Shown: positions 59,528-64,000 of the stretch, piece after piece | Position numbering within the stretch: the stretch's first letter is position 1 | Layout of the letters: each line of letters opens with the position of its first letter | Assembly: GCA_003117195.1 (NCBI GenBank) | Contig: BDSI01000029.1 | Span: 248,001 to 312,000 of the forward strand | Direction of reading: 5' to 3' | DNA from: Eudorina sp. 2006-703-Eu-15 | Taxonomy: Eukaryota; Chlorophyta; Chlorophyceae; Chlamydomonadales; Volvocaceae | DNA length: 64,000 nt | Position numbers and translations under genes: made by a program | The notes under the pieces: generated by a model | What the model was told of the DNA's origin: nothing | Databases searched by the model: none | Seen by the model: only the letters and a program-made list of their open reading frames with translations

Positions 59528-62500
59528 GACTGTCAATCAGCGCATTTCGGTCGCGGAAGCCTATCCGTTCGTTATGTTCCCTTCCCCCCACTCCTTCCCT
59601 CCCTGCCCCCGGCTTGCTCGCGCCCGCCGACGCGCCAGCCCAGGCATACACCTCAGCCCCCTGCCCCCCTGCCCCCGTGCCCCCTGCCCCCGTGGCCCCT
59701 GCCCCCACCGGTGCCCCTGTCCGCAGACGCCCTTCTCGCTGTGGTCCTTGGCGGTGCTGGCGGTGTACATCGTGACCCTCACAGACCTCAACGACCTGCA
59801 GGCGCCCCTCTCGGAGCTCAACCTCGCCTCCCGCATCACCTACCGCTACACCCGCCTCAGGGCCATCGGGGCCGCGTTCGTGGTGCAGGACTTCAACGCC
59901 TCCAAGGACGCCTGGCGCGCCGTGCTGAGCGCCGAGGTGGACACCTTTGAGAGCGAGTACAACGCGCTCATGTACGGCGGCATCCCCAGCTCGATGGTGA
60001 GGCCGACCCATACCTACCTACCTTGAGACCTGTCATCCGTGTCGCTGCGCGGGGGTGCTGCACGCACATATATATCCGTGTCGCTGCGCGCAGCACTGCA
60101 CGCAGTGCGCGGGGGTGCTGCCGCGCCGGGGTGCCGGGGCACGGGGCACGGCGGTTGCGGGCCCGTGTGCGCGCGTTAGCGAGACGCCCGCCCCGACCCT
60201 GTGTGTGTGTGCATCATTTAGTTCGGGGCATGGATCGGATCACACTATCCCGTGTCCGTGAACCCCGCTTGCATACACACCTTACCGTACCACCCGTGCA
60301 CGGCATCTTCCAGGCGCCGGCGAAACCAAATGCCATCAGGTAAGCCTGCTACAGTCTACAGAGCCTCGAGTACAGAGCCATTGTAGTGTATAACGATCCT
60401 GGACAAGTATCCTGGACAAGTATCATGAGATGTCACTGGAAGGCATCTGCCAGCTGGTCCTTTTCTGATAAGGCATGATACAACAGCCAACTGTAGTCTA
60501 CGCCAGCCCGGCGACATGCATGTGTATATATATATAATAAATACATGCATACTCGATCTCTTCACGCCGCCTCTCAAGTCCTTGCCTGCCAGGGGTGCCA
60601 TACCTGCCGGCCAGCTCGTGTGTTCGGCCGAGCGACTCCCTTCTGCGGATCGGCCGCTGGCCTCTAACCTCCCTCCGTCCCGCCCTCCCGCCCTCCCCCA
60701 CATACGCACGTGCGCCCACATACACAGGCCAACAGCGTCTTCGCGCGCTACGTGCCCGCCGCCACCTTCTCCTCGGCCGCCTTTGCGCGCATCTTCTTCC
60801 GGATGAAGGGCTGCATGCGTTACAACACGAGCGCCTGCTTCCCGCCGGGGGACCCCTACTACGAGGTGGGTGCGGGTGGGTGCGCGGGTGGGTGCGGGTG
60901 GGTGTTGGAAGGTGTGAATATGGCGGCCCTGAGTTGGGGTTGGATGGGTTTGAATTTATAATCAAACTCAGACGGAACGGCAGCGGGCGGGGCGGCATTT
61001 CGGGCGGCAGGAGAAGCGCCTCAGGGTTTGCGGGTTGGCCCGCAAGCAGCCGTGAAGGTCGGTTGTGGAACATGATTTGTGGTGTCGCGGGGAGCCTTGT
61101 CGATTTGCAACAGCTAAGGCCGAAGACATCCTTGGGTGCGCGAACGTCGACGGCGATCGGTTGTCATATCGATTCGACCAGGTAAGAACTGTGCTGGACA
61201 TGCAGGCGAGCAGCCCCGCAGCGCCAGTTCGGTACGACAGCGAGCGCAACCCTCTCGCTTCCCGCTCCCGCTTCCCGCTTTCCCGGTACGACTCCGTCTC
61301 GGGGTGCTGTGCAACCACGTGGGTCGTACTCGTAAGAGGGCGCGCATCTTCCGCACCCGGCAAGGCAACGCGTCCCGTTACCGTGGCCATAATTGTGGGT
61401 CGCACATCAAAATGCGCTGTCTACCGTGTCCGGTGCGAGCCCGCAGATCACGCACAACGGGTTGGACGCGATGGTACGGCGCATGGTGTACGAGATGCGG
61501 CTGCTCAGCTTGGACGACAATGCGGACGTCACGTACAACAGCTCGAGGTGGGTGGGTGGTTGGGTGGTTTGGGGGCTACTGGTGGCGTGGATGTTATGGG
61601 TCCAGAGGACGGACAGCTGGTGCCTGGCTGGCTGCCTTGAGGGGGGAAATGCCGGCAGGGCTTGAGGGCCGGCATTCCGCCGGGCCTGGTTTCGGACTGT
61701 CGAATGGTTCCGCGCTGCGATAGCGCGCCGCCCAAGGCGACCCCGCACGTTTCTGGCGCCGCTGATGGGACGCACACGTTTTGATTGACGGCCCCCTCTA
61801 CCCCCCGCCCGCTCGGCTGCCCCTGCCCTCGTGCATGCCGCTCACGCTCGCTCGCTGGCTCGGCAGATATGCCTACACCTCGATCGTCGGTGAGTCATCA
61901 TCCTGGGTAGGGGTACGGCACACGTGAGGGCCGCGCCCTGGAGCCCTGGTCTGCTGCTCATCCCGCCACGCACACGCACCTCTACCTTGAGTGTGGGATC
62001 CCTCTGCCCCCGCACGCGAGCTCGATTGCTTGCGTGTCATCGGTGCCCCTCATGCGCCCCGTCTGGGATAGCGGATATCTGGATGGGCGGCGGCCGGCGG
62101 ATGCCCAATGCACTGCCTTGTTTTGCATGTGTATGTGTTTAGAAATGCAACCCGCCCATGTGTTGATGTATGTGTGGATGCTTGGTAGCGGTATGTGGGA
62201 ACCCACACGCCTGACGACCGTGGAAGCCTACCCTCGTAATAAAAACGCACGCCCGCGCTCCGCCCGCCCTCGTTCCCGCCTCGCCGCGCACTCGCGACGC
62301 CGCCCTCGCCGTGTGCAGGCGCCAATGACCTGTACGAGGGATTGCAGCAGGCGGCGCAGCTGTTCGTCGACTTTCTGATCTCGCACTACAACAAGATCAT
62401 CACCGTGCACACGGCAAGTACACCCACCTACCCTACCTACCTAGCGGCTGACGAGCCCCACAACACGCCGCCGCCGCCCAAGCCTCGCTCGGGCGATGTC

Positions 62501-63248
62501 GGCAAGCAGCCACAACTGCGTGCCGTAGCTACACGCACATGCCCGAATGCCCGAACGTGGCCGCTTGATGCTGTGTGGAATGGAAACCGTTTGGAAAGCC
62601 ACAGTTACATGAAAATGAATCGCATGCATAGCTGTGGGCTCACACACGGTCCGTGTCTGTGCCCGTGCCTGTGCCCGTACCGCTCCTTGGGTTGCGAGCT
62701 GGAGCCCGCTTAGCAGTGCAGTGCAGTGCAGTGCAGGGCCCCTGCAGCGGGGTCACAGATGACCCGCAGCGGGGGTCCGCTGCTGGCCCATTGATCCACT
62801 CAGATTGCGGCAAGCCCCCCGCCGACATGCCTCTGCTCAGCCCGTCGCCGCCCGCCGCGGCGCGCCACCGCCGAAGAATGACCGCCGCCCGACACGGCTG
62901 CGTGTCCCTCGCCTCGGCCGCACGCAGGTCCTGATGGTGATGTCGATTCTGGTGGCGCTCTTCTACTTGTTCTTCGTGCTGCGGCCCCACGTGGCGAGGC
63001 TGCTGCGGGACGCGGCCCGGCAGAGCGCGCTGTTGAGCCACGTGCCACCCGAGATGGACGTCCGGGCGCACGTGAGGGCGGTCTTTAGGCGCGGCGCGCC
63101 GCGCAAGCGGGCGGCGGCTGCGGGCGGCGGCGGCGGCCGTGGAAATGCCGGCAAGGCGGCGGCGGTTGCCGCCGCGGCGGCGGCGGCCGTGGATGTGGAT
63201 GGGGAAGAGAATGCCGCAGGGGACGGTGCGAAGCGCCGCGGGTGGTGA
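42427..63248 (+). CDS. TmcB-like PAS-containing multi-pass membrane protein, copy 2
   Basis: Thirty-eight exons join in phase into 7,446 coding bases, 2,481 residues. The architecture equals that of copy 1 at 21755: Ser-rich head, N-terminal membrane block (65-380), TPR-like block (380-620), PAS-like modules (625-1150), long acidic linker (1151-1662), and a C-terminal membrane block ending in a basic Ala/Gly-rich tail. Start ATG 42427 gives SEHGGDASSQRSGNS and aligns with copy 1. Family recognised by the order of motifs (PFYYTLTNIVWTG, MDLQAYIEFKRN, PQPFSQRHAGYM, DTVREVVALHK, YVFPINLCVTKLSG, SIFLGVIRPLP), not by search. Head-to-tail orientation and exon-by-exon correspondence show a tandem duplication. 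Confidence 0.85.
43484..43645 (-). repeat. Family A repeats in intron 4 of copy 2
   Basis: 43573-43645 is the reverse complement of 19781-19854 at about 95%, including the hairpin and TGTAACA end. A degenerate second piece (GGAGGCTTCGGCTGTC) lies just upstream at 43484-43530, on the plus strand. Confidence 0.85.
45276..45304 (+). repeat. Family A terminal fragment in intron 8 of copy 2
   Basis: ACCCGGGGTCCGCTGTAACA followed by TCCTT. Only the hairpin and tail are recognisable. It lies about 50 bases before the exon 9 acceptor. Confidence 0.7.
45980..47680 (+). CDS. Copy 2, exons 10-13: TPR-like helical block into first PAS
   Basis: Exons 45980-46082, 46483-46577, 46899-47048 and 47413-47680. 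They carry YANFVLEVRKDGPAARTQLQ, MDLQAYIEFKRNLR, LRVHKEVLLHQSELWLLCM and VLERYPGNGKLLRCYGKFL. The last 80 bases of exon 13 are identical to copy 1 (TSMSMEDDAVVVIDAEG). Confidence 0.82.
48135..52568 (+). CDS. Copy 2, exons 14-22: PAS-like sensory block
   Basis: Exons 48135-48305, 48782-48843, 49256-49388, 49714-49888, 50279-50490, 50728-50892, 51207-51453, 51808-51941 and 52372-52568. Conserved PAS-type features as in copy 1. Exon 17 is strongly diverged between the copies (about 45% identical residues), while exon 18 differs at only a few bases in 212. Confidence 0.82.
48326..48420. repeat. TG microsatellite plus dispersed core in intron 14
   Basis: About 37 TG dinucleotides (48326-48400) run directly into TTCAATGAGAAGCCCACCC, the GT-linked core. 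Copy 1 has no TG run in the equivalent intron. Confidence 0.9.
52252..52302 (+). repeat. Family A repeat in intron 21 of copy 2
   Basis: GGTATACAACGTTGATCCC, TTTTC, GGGGTCCGCTGTAACG and TTCATTCATTCG. It pairs with the sequence at 21270-21317 after LINE-like copy 2. A TGTACGGCA-type tandem follows at 52312-52352. Confidence 0.8.
52880..52945. repeat. AT-rich palindrome inside a short direct repeat, intron 22
   Basis: A near-perfect palindrome (GTATACTGTATATA... to ...ATAGTATAC, 52895-52922) is flanked by two copies of AACTGATTACGGTATAC (the left with a 3-base insertion). It stands out as AT-rich in GC-rich surroundings and could be a small inverted-repeat insertion with target duplication. 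Confidence 0.7.
53071..54605 (+). CDS. Copy 2, exon 23: long acidic linker exon
   Basis: A single 1,535-base exon. The first 95 codons match copy 1. A Gln/Arg-rich part and an Asp/Glu run (about 53697-53780, mostly GAC/GAG/GAT codons) follow, then SKSEFVEQWVRSITQQ, which is shared with copy 1, and a Gly/Ala/Pro/Ser-rich tail ending DDGSQAASAIS. Probably disordered and cytoplasmic. Confidence 0.82.
54746..54790 (-). repeat. Family A 5'-half fragment in intron 23 of copy 2
   Basis: The reverse complement reads CAGTGTGTGG, GTGAGGAGGC, GGGGGCTGTC, resembling the first half of 19781-19854 but lacking the hairpin end. Confidence 0.45.
54881..63248 (+). CDS. Copy 2, exons 24-38: C-terminal membrane block
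   Basis: Exons 54881-55091, 55649-55690, 55976-56121, 56295-56387, 56530-56656, 56951-57072, 57428-57594, 57891-58313, 58692-58871, 59727-59996, 60728-60865, 61447-61547, 61867-61889, 62319-62413 and 62928-63248 (TGA). Membrane segments: MTIAALMLMHLVSYVVITSL, IFMAIEALALQLACAVYTFL, LWSLAVLAVYIVTL and VMSILVALFYLFFVL. Loops include FCERANVTARVAGCAYPLS and CMRYNTSACFPPGDPYYE, with paired Cys and N-glycosylation-type sites, so they probably face outside. Exon 36 is a 23-base micro-exon. The intron after 62413 uses a GC donor. Confidence 0.82.
55189..55278. repeat. 30-bp tandem repeat, three units, intron 24
   Basis: Three consecutive copies of a unit starting GAGCCGCACGGCTACCCGAC, differing at a few positions. 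Confidence 0.9.
55456..55506. repeat. CTAC tetranucleotide microsatellite, intron 24
   Basis: About 12 uninterrupted copies of ACCT/CTAC. Confidence 0.95.
57093..57181. repeat. Dispersed core plus GT microsatellite, intron 29
   Basis: TGTTGAGCGAAGAAACCC and GCCCT run into about 30 GT dinucleotides. The arrangement mirrors 48396-48420, where the GT run is on the other side of the core. Confidence 0.9.
57785..57872. repeat. 28-bp tandem repeat just before exon 31 of copy 2
   Basis: About three units containing CCTGGCGCCTGAATCCTCGG end some 20 bases before the acceptor at 57890. Confidence 0.85.
58503..58652. repeat. TTGGG and CTGAC pentamer repeats, intron 31
   Basis: Imperfect TTGGG/TTGAG repeats at 58503-58570 and eight CTGAC units at 58613-58652 occupy the intron between exons 31 and 32 of copy 2. 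Confidence 0.9.
59444..59528. repeat. CTGT microsatellite flanked by GTCAATCAG, intron 32
   Basis: About 20 CTGT units. GTCAATCAG occurs just before (59432-59440) and again just after the array, which may reflect a duplication that seeded the repeat. Confidence 0.92.
61890..62318 (+). other. Intron 36 of copy 2, absent from copy 1
   Basis: GTGAGT...GTGTGCAG splits the Gly codon of GANDLYEG. In copy 1 the same codons run on without interruption inside exon 36 (39205-39322). Confidence 0.8.
62129..62158 (+). repeat. GT-linked dispersed core in intron 36 of copy 2
   Basis: TGTATGTGTTTAGAAATGCA followed by ACCCGCCC. It lies in the intron that copy 1 lacks. Confidence 0.55.
62414..62927 (+). other. 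GC-AG intron 37 of copy 2
   Basis: The exon ends CACACG and the intron begins GCAAGT and ends CACGCAG, phase 0. The paralog's intron at 39323 starts GTGAGA. A GT four bases further on would break the frame. The intron also contains a GTGCA repeat (62713-62735) and a degenerate family A end (62746-62790). Confidence 0.75.
62713..62790 (+). repeat. GTGCA repeat and degenerate family A end
   Basis: Four GTGCA units, then GATGACCCGCAGCGGGGGTC, a hairpin like that of family A, followed by CGCTG but not TGTAAC. Confidence 0.55.
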
Positions 63249-64000
63249 GCGAGGCGGCGACCGCCGCGCGCGCGTGGGGTTGGGTGAGGTGGCCCCCAAG
63301 GGGCCCACCAGGGTGCTGTATGTACGGGACCTTGAGGCAGGCCAGCTGTCGTGTTAGCTGGCGCCTCGGGTGGAGAAAGCTGTACCTTGTCGGGGACTTG
63401 CTGCTATTGGTACTGTGTACTGCTCGAAGATGACTGCTCACACACGCACACAATATCGCCGGCAACGGCGCGTGGCGCCTTTCGAGCCTGCTTTGTTGAG
63501 CCTGCCTGATATGATCATGGAACTTCCCTGCTGAAACTTGGCTGCGAAACGTAAATTCCTGCCGAACGCACCTTTGGGATACGCCTGCGGTGTGGTGTGG
63601 TGGTTTCATCACTGCCACGCAAGCCTAGGCTTGTGTGCCGCAGCAGCAGGCCTGCTGCTGCGGTAGTGAGGTCGACTTCGTATCGTATCGTGCACCGCAC
63701 TACATGCTGTCTGCCTGTGGCTCGTTGTCTCTGCTAAAGCTATCTGTGTGTACTTCTCTTGTTTTCGCATGTCTGCCGATAATGACATACGCTGTTTTCG
63801 ATAAAGTTGCGCGAGGTTCCATCGATGCTCGACTGGGTTTTTGTCGAACATGTCGTGGGTACGGCGATCTCCGTTACTATAAGACACAAAGCGTGGGACA
63901 GCTTCCATCCGTCACCCCAACACTGCTCACGTGCAAATATTTACTTCTCCTAGGTTGTATAAGTACAGTTTGTCTGGCAGCAGTGTCCGGACTCCGTTTA
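63249..64000. other. 3' flank of copy 2
   Basis: No further gene is recognised, and no TGTAA signal is seen up to the window end. An untranslated region may continue beyond it. Confidence 0.5.

Noticed and set aside
60314..60339. Possible 26-base micro-exon between exons 33 and 34 of copy 2
   Set aside because: It has AG and GTAAGC borders but would shift the frame (26 bases between two phase 0 exons) and has no counterpart in copy 1.

Overview
The window looks like nuclear DNA of a volvocine green alga (Volvox, Gonium or Chlamydomonas type). The reasons are GC-rich sequence, dense short GT-AG introns, very long Gly/Ala/Ser/Gln-rich coding insertions, GT/AC microsatellites, a TGTAA polyadenylation-type signal, and retroelement fragments of the kinds known from these algae. 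The species cannot be fixed from the sequence alone. All gene models below were built by hand from reading frame, splice consensus, phase and (for two genes) paralog alignment. No database search was possible.

Layout. (1) 1-4870: intergenic, no convincing gene, AC repeats and a 17-bp minisatellite. (2) 4904-14714, minus strand: 3' part of a large PAS-containing class III nucleotidyl cyclase with guanylate-type specificity residues (11 exons resolved; the 5' end is not recognised). (3) 15687-17694: a defective DIRS/Kangaroo-like retroelement, with a gag-like ORF and a reverse transcriptase cut off in its first catalytic motif, bounded by an exact 85-bp direct repeat. (4) 18.5-21.3 kb: two 5'-truncated, diverged C-terminal pieces of a LINE-like ORF in tandem. 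(5) 21755-39950, plus strand: a 37-exon gene for a predicted 2,388-residue membrane protein. (6) 42427-63248, plus strand: its tandem paralog, 38 exons, 2,481 residues. Both resemble the large PAS-containing 'Tiny macrocysts protein B' (TmcB-like) family: an N-terminal multi-pass membrane block, a helical TPR-like block, several PAS-like modules, a variable linker, and a second membrane block with Cys-containing loops.

Both paralogs splice into one uninterrupted frame (7,167 and 7,446 coding bases including stop), so both look intact. They form a mosaic: short stretches of 95-99% DNA identity that run into introns alternate with stretches of roughly half-identical protein. This points to repeated gene conversion. 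They also differ by one intron and by two GC-AG introns that are GT-AG in the other copy.

Together the window places a PAS/guanylyl-cyclase gene head-to-head with a tandem pair of PAS-bearing membrane proteins. A shared sensory or cyclic-nucleotide function is an inference only. Three dispersed short repeat families recur in the introns. One has a hairpin plus TGTAAC and a (CATT)n-like tail, as expected of a SINE or LINE 3' end.
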